The notes under the pieces: model-generated | What the model was told of the DNA's origin: nothing | What the model saw: the letters and a program-made list of their open reading frames with translations, nothing else | Database searches by the model: none | Position numbers and translations under genes: made by a program | Shown here: positions 52,851-64,000 of the stretch, one piece after another | Layout of the letters: every line of letters begins with the position of its first letter | Position numbering within the stretch: position 1 is the first letter of the stretch | From: Cymbomonas tetramitiformis | Taxonomy: Eukaryota > Chlorophyta > Pyramimonadophyceae > Pyramimonadales > Pyramimonadaceae | Length of the DNA: 64,000 nucleotides | Assembly: GCA_001247695.2 (NCBI GenBank) | Contig: LGRX02026996.1 | Coordinates: 62,001 to 126,000 of the forward strand | Reading direction: 5' to 3'

Positions 52851-55800
52851 ATGTAGTCTCCGGGACTCCCTGGCCGAACCACCGATTGATACGTGAATCG
52901 CGACACAGCTTCGGCCTACAACAACAACCTACAGTCCAGATCGTCGAACTGGCTGCAGCATCCAAAAATCTACGGTGCATAGGTGCCTGACAACCCCCCC
53001 ACCCGGAAAATGTGGTGCCGACATGCCTGACACCCCCCTCCGAGCAAATGTGGTGACCAGATGCCCGGCATTCCCCCTCGGAGCACATGTGGTGCCCAGG
53101 TGCCCGACAGCCAGACCAACCGGAGCACATGTGGTGACTAGGTGCCCAACAGCCAGCCCCCCCGACACATGTGGTACCCAGGTGCCTTAACCCCCACTCG
53201 GGCACATGTGGCCACAGCTCTCCGTATCACGACTTGCGTTAGTGGCGAGTTTGAGCAGCGATGTGCTTTCGAAGGCGACTGAACACTCGGCGGGTTCGCC
53301 GCGTGTTCTGCTGGCGTGGTTGCGAGGAAAGTTCAAGTCTTTCCGGTACCTTGCGTGGTCGGCCTCTTTTTTTCTGCCGGGGAGGGGCTTGGTTCTTCAT
53401 CTTGGCTTCCGGTGGATCTTCAGGCATGGGTGGCGTTGTGCACGCCCGTCGACTCGGCCCAGGCGTGGTGCTGGTGCGTCTTCCAAGGCATCTCGGGTGA
53501 GCTGCACTGCTTCTTCTTCAACCTGCAAATCGGAATCACAAACATCGGTGAACTCATGCTTATCTCCTACCCCTGGACGGTTCACAGGCGCCTGACAGCC
53601 CCATCATGGAGCACATGTGGTGCCCGGGTGCCCGACAGCCAGACCAACCGGGCACATGTGGTGACTAGGTGCCCAACAATGGCCCCAGACACATGGTGCC
53701 CAGTTGTAACCCCACTCGGAGCACATGTGGCCACAACTCTCCGTATCACGGCACGTTAGTGAGTTTGAGCAACGATGTGCTCGAAGACGACAGACACTCG
53801 ACGGTTCATCGCATTCTGCTGACGTGGTTGCGAGGGAAAGTTTCAGGAAGTCTTTCCGGTACCTTGCGTGGTCGGCCTCTTTTTTTCTGCAAGGGAGGGC
53901 TTGGTTCTTCATCTTCGCTTCCGGTGGATGTCGAGCCGTGGCGGCGTTGTGCACGTCGACTCGACGGGCGTGGTGCTGGTGCGTCTTCCAAGGCATGTCC
54001 CGGGGGAGCTGCACTCGCTTCCACTGCTTCAACAACCTGCAGTCCACATCGCAAACATCGGTGCGACTCATAGGCACCTACCCCTGGACGGTTCACAGGC
54101 GCCTGACAGCCCCCCATCCCCAGAGCACATGTGGTGCCCAGGTGCCCGAACCCCCCCCCACCCGGAGCACATTTGGCCACAACTCTCCGTATCACGGCAC
54201 GTTACTGAGTTTGAACCAACGATGTGCTCGAAGACGACAGACACTCAACGGTTCATCGCATTCTGCTGACGTGGTTGCGAGGGAAAGTGTCAGGAAGTAT
54301 TTCCGGTACCTTGCGTGGTCGGCCTCTTTTTTTCTGCCGGGGAGGGCTTGGTTCTTCATCTTCGCTTCCGGTGGATGTCGAGCCGCGGTGGCGTTGTGCA
54401 CGCCGTCGACTCGACGGGCGTGGTGCTGGTGCGTCTTCCAAGGCATCTCCCGGGTGAGCTGCACTCGCTTCAACTGCTTCAACAACCTGCAATCCAGATC
54501 ACAAACATCGGTGCGACTCATACGCATCTCCTACCCCTGGACGGTTCACAGGCGCCTGACAGCCCCCATCCTCGGAGCACATGTGGTGCCCAGGTGCCCG
54601 ACAGCCAGACCAACCGGAGCACATGTGGTGACTAGGTGCCCAACAGCCAGCCCCCTGGCATGGTGCCTAGGTGCCTTAACTCCCCCCCACTCGGAGCACA
54701 TGTGGCCATAACTCTCCGTATCACGGCACGTTAGTGAGTTTGAGCAACGATGTGCTCGAAGACGACAGACACTCGACGGTTCATCGCATTCTGCTGACGT
54801 GGTTGCGAGGGAAAGTTTCAGGAAGTCTTTCCGGTACCTTGCGTGGTCGGCCTCTTTTTTTCTGCAAGGGAGGGCTTGGTTCTTCATCTTCGCTTCCGGT
54901 GGATGTCGAGCCGTGGCGGCGTTGTGCACGTCGACTCGACGGGCGTGGTGCTGGTGCGTCTTCCAAGGCATGTCCCGGGGGAGCTGCACTCGCTTCCACT
55001 GCTTCAACAACCTGCAGTCCACATCGCAAACATCGGTGCGACTCATAGGCACCTACCCCTGGACGGTTCACAGGCGCCTGACAGCCCCCCATCCCCAGAG
55101 CACATGTGGTGCCCAGGTGCCCGAACCCCCCCCCACCCGGAGCACATTTGGCCACAACTCTCCGTATCACGGCACGTTACTGAGTTTGAACCAACGATGT
55201 GCTCGAAGACGACAGACACTCAACGGTTCATCGCATTCTGCTGAAGTGGTTGCGAGGGAAAGTGTCAGGAAGTATTTCCGGTACCTTGCGTGGTCGGCCT
55301 CTCTTTTTCTGCCTGGGAGGGCTTGGTTCTTCATCTTCGCTTCCGGTGGATGTCGAGCCGCGGCGGCGTTGTGCACGCCGTCGACTCGACGGGCGTGGTG
55401 CTGGTGCGTCTTCCAAGGCATGTCCCGGGGGAGCTGCACTCGTTTCAACTGCTTCAACAACCTGCAGTCGAGATCGCAAACATCGGTGCGACTCATACGC
55501 ATCTCCTACCCCTGGACGGTTCAAAGGCGCCTGACACCCCCCCATCCGGAGCACATCTTAGTGCCAAGGTTAATACAGCCTCCCCCACCTGGAGCACATG
55601 TGGTGCCCAGGTGCCCGAACCCCCCCCCACCCGGAGCACATTTGGCCACAACTCTCCGTATCACGGCACGTTACTGAGTTTGAACCAACGATGTGCTCGA
55701 AGACGACAGACAGTCAACGGTTTATCGCATTCTGCTGACGTGGTTGCGAGGGAAAGTGTCAGGAAGTCTTTCCGGTACCTTGCGTGGTCGGCCTCTTTTT

Positions 55801-57252
55801 TTCTGCAAGGGAGGGCTTGGTTCTTCATCTTCGCTTCCGGTGGATGTCGAGCCGCGGCGGCGTTGTGCACGCCGTCGACTCGACGGGCGTGGTGCTGGTG
55901 CGTCTTCCAAGGCATGTCCCGGGTGAGCTGCACCCAAGGCACCTTCGACAGGACCCATAAGGTCAGCTACACTCGAGGCGCCAGTCAAGAGGGGCACCGA
56001 CCCTGCCACTGAGGCACCGTCTACGAGGGGCACCGACCCTGCCACTGAGGCACCGTCTACGAGGGGCACCAAACCTGCCAATAATACGGCTTCACAGGGG
56101 TAAACCTGTTTGAACTACACCTCTAATAACCTTAAGAGTTTTGAGTATGACTTCTGTTGTGGGGTCTTAGGGTTCAGGTCCAGGCCTTCAGCATTCAGGT
56201 ATGGCGTACTCGGAATAAGTTTTCAGGATTTCAGCAGAAGCAAAGGCCAGTCTCGCGCCGAGTAATGCCTACACCCTCGTACCTGCGCGCTGTGGGCGCA
56301 TGTGCTGGCACAGCTGTGCCACGAGGGAGTAGCAGTCCAAGGGGTCTCTAAACACCTCTGCCAGGATCTTGTCGAGCCGAATTGTCGAGACAGAGATACC
56401 ATCCGTGCGCCGCACTGGCGGTGCTCCTAGCTTGCGAAAGTGTATGTACCTCCACAGAAGCTCCAGCACCTGCTCAGTCACGCCTCCCCCACGTCGTCGT
56501 GCCTCCAAACGGTTCGTCTCGACCTCGAATGTGGTCACCACCTCTAGGCGCTCTAAGCTGGTACATACTTTAGAAAAATGATCAGTTGAAGGCAAGTATT
56601 TGGGCTTCTATTCCATACGAACTTCCATACCTCGCGCGCCTCGCAGCAACATTTTTGATGGTAGAGGCGCTACCTTCGGCTTTGATGTCGGGAACTCAGA
56701 GGTCGTCGCGTTGGAATGCGTGGACAGAGCTTGCCAGATCGACGTCAGTGCCTCCAGTAGTGCGGGCGAGAGCTCGCATGCCCCTGAAAGTGTCGGGACG
56801 GTTGCGGCCAAGGACCTGCCAACACCTTTTGGGAAATCTTACATTCCAGCTCCCTGTTCTGAACATACCGCACGGTTAACGGACAGAAGAACAGACAAAG
56901 CATATGGCAGCTCGGAAGCACGTTCGAAGCGCAGCACTTTGTGCCAAAACGGGCATATTCACCTTTCACTTTCACCCTGACGACTTCCTATCAGAAAACG
57001 ATCCACCTGCGGGCAGCATCGAGTAGCAAACAGTCAGTCGCACTCGAACGCACCTTGGTAAGCGATTATCTCAAAACACCTTACCTCACTCTTTATAAAC
57101 TGTTTGCGATGATTCAAGCAAGACGATGTTTCTTCTTCAAGCTTGGATCGCAGTTCCCTGGTCGTTGTTGATTGCAGATCTGATTCTGCCAAGAGGCGAT
57201 GTAATCTGCCGGCCAGCTCCTCGTCTGACAATGTGCAAGGAGACCGTTCCAT
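52604..57252 (-). CDS. DEK_C / SWIB-like / multi-AT-hook chromatin protein, multi-exon
   Basis: Minus strand, exons inferred. 57252-57085: starts ATG; 56 codons match a DEK C-terminal domain (LSDEELAGRLHRLLAESDLQ, then KQFIK), with donor GTAAGG. About 56850-56631: helical, ending KMLLRGAR before GTATGG. 56557-56283: SWIB/MDM2-like, with VLELLWRYIHFRKL and IRLDKILAEVF. Then six tandem exons (about 55950-53350), each with an AT-hook KKRGRPRK directly before a donor GTACCG. Last, 52870-52604: Pro/Glu repeat EPPAAETKDP, ending at a GTATTT donor. DEK_C plus SWIB is a plant-type chromatin-remodelling architecture; AT-hooks bind the AT minor groove. Whether all exons form one mRNA is inference; the SWIB match and the middle exon are the weakest parts. 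Confidence 0.55.
52985..53215. repeat. CACATGTGGTGCCCAGGTGC repeats, 40-50 bp apart
   Basis: Five or six degenerate copies of a phrase with ACATGTGGTG and AGGTGCC. The same phrases recur in the introns between the AT-hook exons. Confidence 0.75.
53350..55950 (-). repeat. Six tandem AT-hook exon units, with a 975-bp higher-order repeat
   Basis: A landmark TGGTTCTTCATCTTCGC (first copy TGGTTCTTCATCTTGGC) recurs at 53390, 53902, 54349, 54877, 55324 and 55818, i.e. spacings 512, 447, 528, 447 and 494. Units 53902+54349 are repeated almost exactly as 54877+55324, a 975-bp duplication. The inferred minus-strand exons are 53863-54036 (174 bp), 54310-54486 (177), 54838-55011 (174) and 55285-55461 (177), all phase 0 at both ends, plus diverged copies at each edge. 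Each carries a SEDEEPSPP acidic stretch followed by KKRGRPRK. Confidence 0.88.
55985..56085. repeat. 36-bp repeat
   Basis: GAGGGGCACCGACCCTGCCA and CTGAGGCACCGTCTAC recur two to three times. Confidence 0.85.
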
Positions 57253-60200
57253 CTTGTATCGCTAACCTCAAAACCACGGTACAGAGATTGTATTTCCGGC
57301 GAGAAGATTGCTGTAACAGAGGCTCTTCGGGAGTCCAATACTAAGAGGAGATTTAGCCGGAAGCAAACATTTTCGCAGGTTCCGACAACCGCGGCCAGAA
57401 TCTGCTAAAGTGAGGTCGTTGGGATTGTTGATATTGTGCTGCTGTGTCTCTCTCGTTCTAGCGAGTGAAAATCAACTTTCAAAGATCACCTGCGTTTGGC
57501 CTCATAGACTGAGTAATAGAGTGAGCACATCGCGGCCTGCACCGCGAGATCGACTTGAGAATTGAGGGCACTAGAAGTAGAGAAGTTCCTCACACATTGT
57601 ATCAGGTATACCCCCGCTCTTCATGTTTCGGAACTATGGCAAATTAGCCCGTCAATCAAAACTCCGTGGCCGACTCGAGTAAACGGGAAACGGGAGCCCC
57701 TAACGCTACGCTGGCGCTGGCGTGGGCCACACCAGCCGAGAGCTGAGGGCTGGAGGGAGGGTTTCCACCGCACTCACCAGATGATCAATAGAGCTCTACA
57801 GCCAGCTGCCAGGTGTTGAAAGACTTCAGTTCAACAGTCGAGTGAAATCTGAAATATAAACTTATTAAGTCGCTATGACCTAAATAGGGCGCTACTTTAC
57901 ACAGATCATCTGCGATTTATTGAAGTGAAATGAAAATAGCAAACTACGTGTCACTACCTGAGTTCTGTCGTGTGACATCCGATAATATCGATCGTCGGGA
58001 TGCGGATGCCTCGACCGATCTGACACTCACACGAAACGACGAAAGTGTGAAGAGCTGATGGTGATGGGATAGGGTTCCCTATCGAGTAAACGGTTTGAAA
58101 AAATAGGCTCAGCCGAGAAAACATTTCGAGCAGAAGACAACCGAGACTGTACAGTATCCGTTTAAACAGGAGAAACCGAGGGCGTACGCTACCCCGTGGT
58201 GCTGCTTCCGCTACTATTCGTACTACAGTAGCGCGAGCGTCGCTTGGAACCTGAAAAACAGTGCAAACGGCAAACGACGCTGCCATTGTTTTCGTAGTCA
58301 TGATGCATACCGGGCACAGTAATGTTTTCTCGTTACAAATCTCTACATGCATAGGTTTCACGACTTTCAGAACACGAGAACAGATGCCTACTACAGTTAT
58401 TGCCCAGAAAAAACGGAAAACGTACGTTACGGCCTTAAAGTCCGCTGAGCACAGTTTACTTTACGAACTTCCAACGAGGTAATCTTCTGCCGACAAGATT
58501 TCGCCACGAAGTGTTTCGCCTTGCTTGTGCAGGAATTCAAGTATTTATTCTCGTTTTAGCTCCCTGAACTTCCTTTGACGGGGTCGCGTCGCAGGTTGAG
58601 TTTTGGATTGAAGAAAGCACGCACGAAGACTGTTTTTCAAGTTTCTGCGCGTAAGATTGATCGTATTATCCCTGCAACTCTACCACAGAACATTTTATTC
58701 TCACTCGTATAGTCTTACACAAGAATGTCTCGCGCGTCAGTGCTTGGCTCAAGTGAAATCCCCTTCCGAATTCCGAATCACTTGCTTCCCTGAGGAGCTG
58801 TCAAAAAGGCATTCTTGTTCTACTCGCACGCAGCCTGCGGTTACTAAAGTGCTGCCAGTTTTATCAGACGTTTGCGGCCTTTTTGTGTTAGTCTTGCAAA
58901 ATCGACCCAGCAACATAGCGACTTCGCGCCCACCGGGTCGGCAAGTGGAACTGCACTAAGCCTGTCGCCTGCCTCGGTGCTGAAGCACAGCGACGGACTG
59001 ATCGCCTCAATGTCATTCCAAGCAGGAGGCAAAGCGGAGAGCCCTTGCGAACTATGGGAGACTGACGCCCAGGGCATACGATGGAACTCTCAGGATATTG
59101 CAGCCGCGACAGGTCTGCCGTGACGCTTTTCGCCCCACACGTGTTTACTCAGCAGGTTGCAGATTAATACCCGTAAGCTGGTTTTATCTATTCATTTCGC
59201 AACATCTTCATTGCGGCTTATGTAGTAATAACAGTGTTGATAGGTTCTGGTCGAAACTGTTCCCCCAGCCACTTGACATAGCCGACGTGCGCGTGACTCA
59301 GGGGGGGCCGTGGAGAAACCGGGTATTGCGGCGGGGAGCATCTGTACGGATACGCGGGTATTGCAGCCGGGACAGTGGATGCTCGCTCTTAAGGTAAACT
59401 TCCATAATGTGGACGCTTCCATTCACCCCGCTTTCTCCTGCCTTGGCGCGCCTCCCCAGGCATTCTCCACTACTGCCTGCCGGCCTGAGCATTCTCCACA
59501 TCGTCGACTGCCTGACGGCTTGGGCAGCATCCACTGCCTCTGTCTTTTGATTCAAAAGGATACAAATATGATTTCGCCTTTCGAAGCAGTTCGCAGATAG
59601 CACAACTCATCGGAACCAAAGTCCGTAGTCTCTCATGGGATTCTCTTAGTTCTGACTTGGTGGAATCTGAGTTGGATCTGCTGACCTGTGCGGCCACAGA
59701 CGTGATCCTGCAGCCGCGACCTGAAGTTCAGGGTTTCAATCTCTACTGCACACTGCTCTGATATTCTGAAGTTGTTCAGGGTTTCAGCTGTCCGCAGTAC
59801 CTCGCCCGCTGTATCCGCTGTGATCCGTTGAGATCTGCAGAACCTACACTTTCCAGTATTTCTCTTTCAGGGTGACTGCCTACTCTGTACTTCGGGAGCC
59901 CCCCCTGCGAGTGTCCAGCTCTACTTCTGGGGGGCTGCCTACTCTGTACTTCGGGAGCCCCCCCCTGCGAGTGTCCAGCTCTACTTCTGGGGGGCTGCCC
60001 TGTCTCTAGCTCGCAATCAGTTTTCGTTCGCGTACCTGTGAGTCGTATGCGTAAGTAGATTAGCGGGTCTAGAGCACAGCAGCTTGGTGTGGCTTACGAA
60101 GCTCGGTACAGCGGAAGCCAACACTGTCCGCTTTCGTATTCCGGCACACTGCTTCGTACCATTTCTCATCAAGTCCGTGACATCCTTGGTCCACAGTTCA

Positions 60201-60435
60201 ATACGCTTGGATCTGTCATTTTTTTACAGAACCAGAAAACACTTGAACCGCGCCCTGATTGTCGGATTACTTCTGAAATTGGAGAGACAAGGTCAGGACG
60301 TTCTTCAAAATACATGAAACATTCCTCCCTCCCCGTGCTGCCTCCGGCTTCGCAATCCTTTCGGCCTCACTAGTGGAGACAGACCTACCTTTCTGTATGA
60401 TACCTGGATATATGAGCAGATACTCACACAGGCAA
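57253..60435. other. Long gene-poor region
   Basis: AT-balanced sequence with only short ORFs and no recognised domain. It contains a 59-bp tandem duplication at 59876-59999 (CTGCCTACTCTGTACTTCGG and following bases). It may include the promoter of the minus-strand DEK_C gene at its left end. Confidence 0.45.
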
Positions 60436-60439
60436 ACTG

Positions 60440-60880
60440 CGATCCCGAAATGGTGGTGGCGATTCCGTCTCACCCTCATAGGGCTCCCCCCACCGTGCCG
60501 CCACAGCATGTAATACCAAGCTCGCGGTCCGTTGTACCTTGAGGTACCGAAGCACCTGCTTCAATGTGGTGTTGTGAGAGGAGCCAAGATGCAGACCTTG
60601 GCAACCCCAAAGAGACAGTCCACCCGTAAGCACCTTGCTATTAGCCATTGAGCTTTAGGAAGCTCGCCATGTCTTGCCCTGAGGGGCGAGGCACAGAAGC
60701 TCTTGAGGTAGAGTGCCATGCTCTGCGTCGTGGGAGCTCCGTCGTGCCGCAACAGGGGCCCAACTTCGACGGGCACGAGTACCTCACCCAAGCAGCGGAC
60801 ATCGGCGCCGTAGGTAAAAAGTAGACCGCTCCGTTTCTGCATCCTTTGCTTATGTTGTTTGATCCAAACCGGGGCAGCAC
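60440..60880 (-). pseudogene. Copia reverse transcriptase remnant
   Basis: On the minus strand, one frame reads RVDCLFGVAKVCILAPLTTPH and the next frame continues TLKQVLRYLKVQRTASLVL. Together they match the segment between RT and RNase H of Copia elements, where a TRPDIA-like phrase, PTTxHW and VLRYLKGT follow one another. A frameshift separates the halves and nothing else of the element is legible. Confidence 0.6.
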
Positions 60881-60941
60881 TCTGAGTGCGAGTCGGACAC
60901 TGGGGCTACACTATCTTCAATGTTATGCCAAGCGAGGGTCG

Positions 60942-61229
60942 CTCCCAACACGACTGCAAACACAGGGTCTAAGTGAGCTCTCTTTGGCCGCTTCCAACAC
61001 GACTGCAAGCACAGAGTCTAAGTGAGCTCTCATTGGCCGCCCCCATCACGGCTGCAAGCAGGGTCTAAGTGAGCTCTCGTGGCGCTCCCATCTCGAATGC
61101 AAGCACAGGGTCTAGTGAGCTCTCGTGGCCGCCCCATCACGACTGCAAGCGCAGGGTCTAAGTGAGCTCTCATTGGCCGCCCCCATCACGACTGCAAGCG
61201 CAGGGTCTAAGTGAGCTCTTATTGGCCGC
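60942..61229. repeat. About 50-bp minisatellite, six copies
   Basis: Units contain CACGACTGCAAGC, AGGGTCTAAGTGAGCTCTC and TTGGCCGCC with length variation of 42 to 53 bp. Confidence 0.9.
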
Positions 61230-61311
61230 AGGGGCAATTGGCAGCCAGCCTGCACCCCCTGACTGGTGCGCACCGTCCCGAGCTGGGGGAGTTAATAGTG
61301 TCATCATATAG

Positions 61312-61447
61312 CGCATGTGGCAGCCTCTGCAACAGTCTCATCTAGCTGTTCGCTGATTGGTTGACACCTGTTGGATCAGCGCAAGTGACAGCCTCTGCAA
61401 GAGTCTCGTCTAGCTGTCTGCTGATTGGTTGACACCTGTTGGATCAG
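61312..61447. repeat. 68-bp tandem duplication
   Basis: GACAGCCTCTGCAAGAGTCT and the following CTGATTGGTTGACACCTGTT occur twice. Confidence 0.9.
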
Positions 61448-61744
61448 GATCCTCAGGTAATGCACGTTAAAGCCGGCGGCGGAGGGTGAATGGCTGCAGG
61501 GCGCTGGGGTATGTGCGCGTGCCGGACACACTGGTTGCACTTCAGGTGCCCCTCTGAGCGTCTCTTCCCGGAGGCCGGCTCCTTCCAGCTCGGCGCTCCT
61601 GTGTTGCAAGGTGCATCCTCTAGGGTCAGGGCGCAGTCATCGCGGCAACTCAGCGTCATCTGGAGCTGCGACGCTGGGGGCCGACAGCGGCGCATGAGGC
61701 GCCCTGACGCGTCACCCAGGCCCTCGGGAGGCGCCTCGGTGTGA

Positions 61745-61850
61745 TGCAGGCGCAGGTGAGGTGCTTGGGGTTGTGACGCGCGCGCAGGTGAGGTGCTTGG
61801 TGTTGTGATGCGGGCGCAGGTGAGGTGCTGGGGGTTGTGATGCGGGGTCT
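61745..61850. repeat. 35-bp repeat, three copies
   Basis: GCGCAGGTGAGGTGCTTGGG plus GTTGTGACGCG recur three times just before the first MurF exon seen. Confidence 0.9.
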
Positions 61851-61857
61851 GCAACAG

Positions 61858-63624
61858 GATCTTGCTCGCTTGATCCGGCGAAGGTATGGGCAGAGCGGTG
61901 CGGTGGTGGGAATCACCGGGAGCGCGGGTAAGACCACGACTCGCGCCATGACGCAGCTGGTGCTGCAGGGAGGGCTGCTATCTGGAGCGGTGCACGCCAC
62001 CCAGGGCAACATGAACAATCATGTAAGCCTGCGTAGCCAACATTCCCTAATGCCCCCGCGGCGGCCCCGAAAAGGCCGCGTGTGGTGTCTGGTGTTTGCT
62101 CTCGATACAGGCTGCAATGGTCTATCAGTCTTTCGGGCCAGTATAATGTTGCAAGGGGGTAACATTATATTTCTAGGGTGTTATAATCTTTTTCAGAGGC
62201 TATATATAAGGCTATATATATATATATATTGCCTTATATAGGGGGTTACACTCGCCCTGCAGGCTTCAACATTAGCTACCTAAGGCCGTTGCAGTGCCGG
62301 GGGTTCCCGCCGACATTCCATGGGCTATAATGAATGTCTCATGAGCGGCGATCGGTGTCGCTACCACCGATGCGCGCTGCAGCGGATGTCTAGGGTTACG
62401 TTAGGGTTACGTTACGTTAGGGAAGCTGCAATCTGTGATCTTGGGAGGCGACTGGGATCCGTGTATTCGGCTGAGTCGGGGAGAACTTCAGAGGGGGATG
62501 CAGGCAGCGTGTGGCCGAAGGAGGCGATACATGAGGTGATGCGTGATGCAATGCTGGGTGGAGAGCGCAGATTGGGGTTCCGGTGACGCTGCTGCAGCTG
62601 CCAAGCGACAGCGCAGCCTGTGTGCTGGAGATGGGCATGAACCACTTTGGTGAAATTGCCCTCCTCGCGGACATCGCCCGTCCCAACGTATGCGCCCGGA
62701 TGTGTGGAGTCTGCTTGACTCCTGCAGGTCCTAGGCCGCGCCCTTCCACAGGTCTTAGGTCTTAGGTTTTAGGCCGCTTGACTCCTGCAGGTCCTAGGCC
62801 GCGCCCTTCCACAGGTCTTAGGTCTTAGGTTTTAGGCCGCTCGACTCCTGCAGGTCCTAGGTTGCGCCCTTCCTTGCCTCCACAAGCGCGGGCTGGACTT
62901 TTGTGCCGCGCGCTCAGTAGCACCCCGTAGATCCGCACATACGCACCCCTTGCATGTCATCATGCGCCCACGTGCGCAGGCCCGCTCTACCTCACGCTCC
63001 GCCGGATACTGCTTCGATTTCTGTGCGGCAATGTTCTGGTGGCCTGCTCCCGGGCGGTTTCACACCCGTCGTGGTCATTAATCAAGTCGTGGTCATCGGG
63101 CATTTAGGATCGTCCCGAGGTAAAGGGGTGAGGCGCAGATCATGTGTGGAGAGAGAGAGAGAGAGACAGATGCGGTGTGTCCACAGCTTCCTGGGCGGAG
63201 TGGTTGGAACAGATTCGGCTCATCACGAATGTGGGGCCGGTCCACACCGAGGGTGTCGGGGGCATCGATGGTGTGGCGCGGGCGAAAGGGTGAGCTCCCC
63301 GCGATGCGCGGCGGCCGTATTTGAAAGCATCTGGGAAAACGTTGGATCTTTGATCCAGTGGCCATGCTCAGCGGGAGTCCTGCCTGCTGGAAATGTTGAA
63401 TATTTACATGAATTAGGTTTGCCAGCTGTCTCCTCTGTCGTGTTTTCGCGACTGCAGGTTGGACCAGAGGGCGGATGGTGGTACCCCACGTGGCTGATAC
63501 CGCGCACGTCACCGCAGGGAGCTCTTTGACAGCGCTCGGGAAGGGGACATCTGCGTCATCAATGGCGACGATCAGCGAGTGCGGGGTTTGCAAATCCCCG
63601 AAGCCGCTCGGGTTATCTCATTCG
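61858..63624 (+). CDS. murF: MurF (UDP-MurNAc-tripeptide D-alanyl-D-alanine ligase), partial, multi-exon
   Basis: MurF adds D-Ala-D-Ala to the UDP-MurNAc tripeptide, using ATP. Exons: 61858-62022, 62571-62687, 63213-63289 and 63518-63624. Exon 1 has the P-loop VVGITGSAGKTTTRAM and ends GNMNNH. Exon 2 starts IGVPVTLL in frame, making the MurF GNxNNxIGVP signature, and carries EMGMNHFGEIALL. Exon 3 has ITNVGPVHTEG and ends within AKG. Exon 4 completes AKGELFDSAREGD and gives INGDD, then ends VISFG at a GTAACG donor. All three joins keep the reading frame. The N-terminal substrate domain and the C-terminal domain are missing: upstream exons were not recognised and the window ends. In green plants MurF serves plastid division or plastid peptidoglycan, so a transit peptide would be expected further upstream. 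Confidence 0.88.
62180..62235. repeat. (TA)n-rich tract in MurF intron 1
   Basis: TATATATATATATA within repeated GGCTATATA phrases. Confidence 0.8.
62715..62860. repeat. 63-65-bp repeat in MurF intron 2
   Basis: GACTCCTGCAGGTCCTAGGC recurs at 62715, 62780 and 62843 with CTTAGGTCTTAGGTTTTAGG between. Confidence 0.9.
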
Positions 63625-64000
63625 GTAACGCGGCACATCTCTCTTCCGATCGTATCCTCACTGCCATATCCTGGAGAGCGCAATCGCTCAATCCCCGGAC
63701 GTCGTCCTGGACAAAAGTGTTGTGTGCCGTCTTGCTGGCGCAGGGCTTGGGCGCCTAGTGACGCGGATGCTTGGATCTGTCCAGGAGTCGCTGTCCCGAC
63801 GGATCGCGTGATTGCGTGGGGCCGTGGTGCAGGTACGGCCGTCGGATGTCACGTGCGGATGCAGAATGTGCATGCAGCGGGACCGGCGGGTGCGGTGCCG
63901 TCCTGACCCCTCGCCACCCAACCTTGCTCTCCCTGACCGGCCCCTGCAGACTCTTCTGTCTCCACCAATCAGGAAGCGTTTGGTGTATTGGGGTTGGGCC
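63625..64000. other. Intron or unassigned sequence after MurF exon 4
   Basis: No further MurF exon could be assigned before the window end. The next exons should carry the D-x-R-region of the Mur ligase C-terminal domain. Confidence 0.4.

Noticed and set aside
62395..62430. TTAGGG-like words suggesting telomeric sequence
   Set aside because: Only a few imperfect GGGTTACGTTA units inside a MurF intron; too short for an interstitial telomere.

Overview
The window reads as nuclear DNA of a eukaryote, most likely a unicellular green alga of prasinophyte type. Genes are split by GT-AG introns. One of them is MurF, the last cytoplasmic enzyme of peptidoglycan precursor synthesis, which among eukaryotes is typical of plastids of some green algae and mosses. 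Another joins DEK_C and SWIB-like domains as plant proteins do. GC-rich genic blocks alternate with AT-rich transposon-derived blocks. A pyramimonadalean such as Cymbomonas would fit, but the species is inference. No bacterial operons, rRNA, convincing tRNA or CRISPR arrays were seen.

Layout. 1-9 kb: low gene content, minisatellites, a 543-bp tandem duplication and a foldback-like element (7.80-8.66 kb). 9.0-9.9 kb: a gag-like ORF with a CCHC zinc knuckle and one in-frame TAG. 11.6-21.9 kb: a decayed Copia element with gag, a basic linker, a membrane-anchored Ala/Pro-repeat ORF, protease-Dam-like-integrase and broken RT/RNase H. It carries four non-autonomous DNA transposons with readable inverted repeats and target duplications. 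22.0-25.3 kb: a young gag-only LTR element on the minus strand. 26.9-37.0 kb: a plus-strand, intron-rich gene or gene pair with an acidic N-terminus, an FN3-like domain, an F-box and seven RCC1 blades, mostly on phase-0 exons, with minisatellites in the introns. 40.1-43.2 kb: F-box and HEAT-like exons with breaks. 43.3-49 kb: a 5'-truncated chromodomain Gypsy element whose pol carries two different DNA methyltransferase-like domains, adenine (NPPY) and cytosine-5 (PPC); a 168-bp mariner-type MITE sits in the second. 51.1-57.3 kb: minus-strand coding with DEK_C, SWIB-like, six tandem AT-hook exons and a Pro/Glu repeat exon. 57.3-61.8 kb: mostly empty, with a Copia scrap and minisatellites. 61.86-63.62 kb: four well-joined MurF exons; the gene continues past the window.

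The main result is that retrotransposons of two superfamilies have each taken a Dam-like domain into the same place in pol, just before integrase, and that the Gypsy element adds a C5-methyltransferase and a chromodomain: a possible retroelement self-marking or host-methylation-interference system. The second result is the nested set of short DNA transposons, whose exact ends can be read by comparing copies. All exon models were made by eye from frame, splice dinucleotides and domain continuity; none was tested with transcripts.
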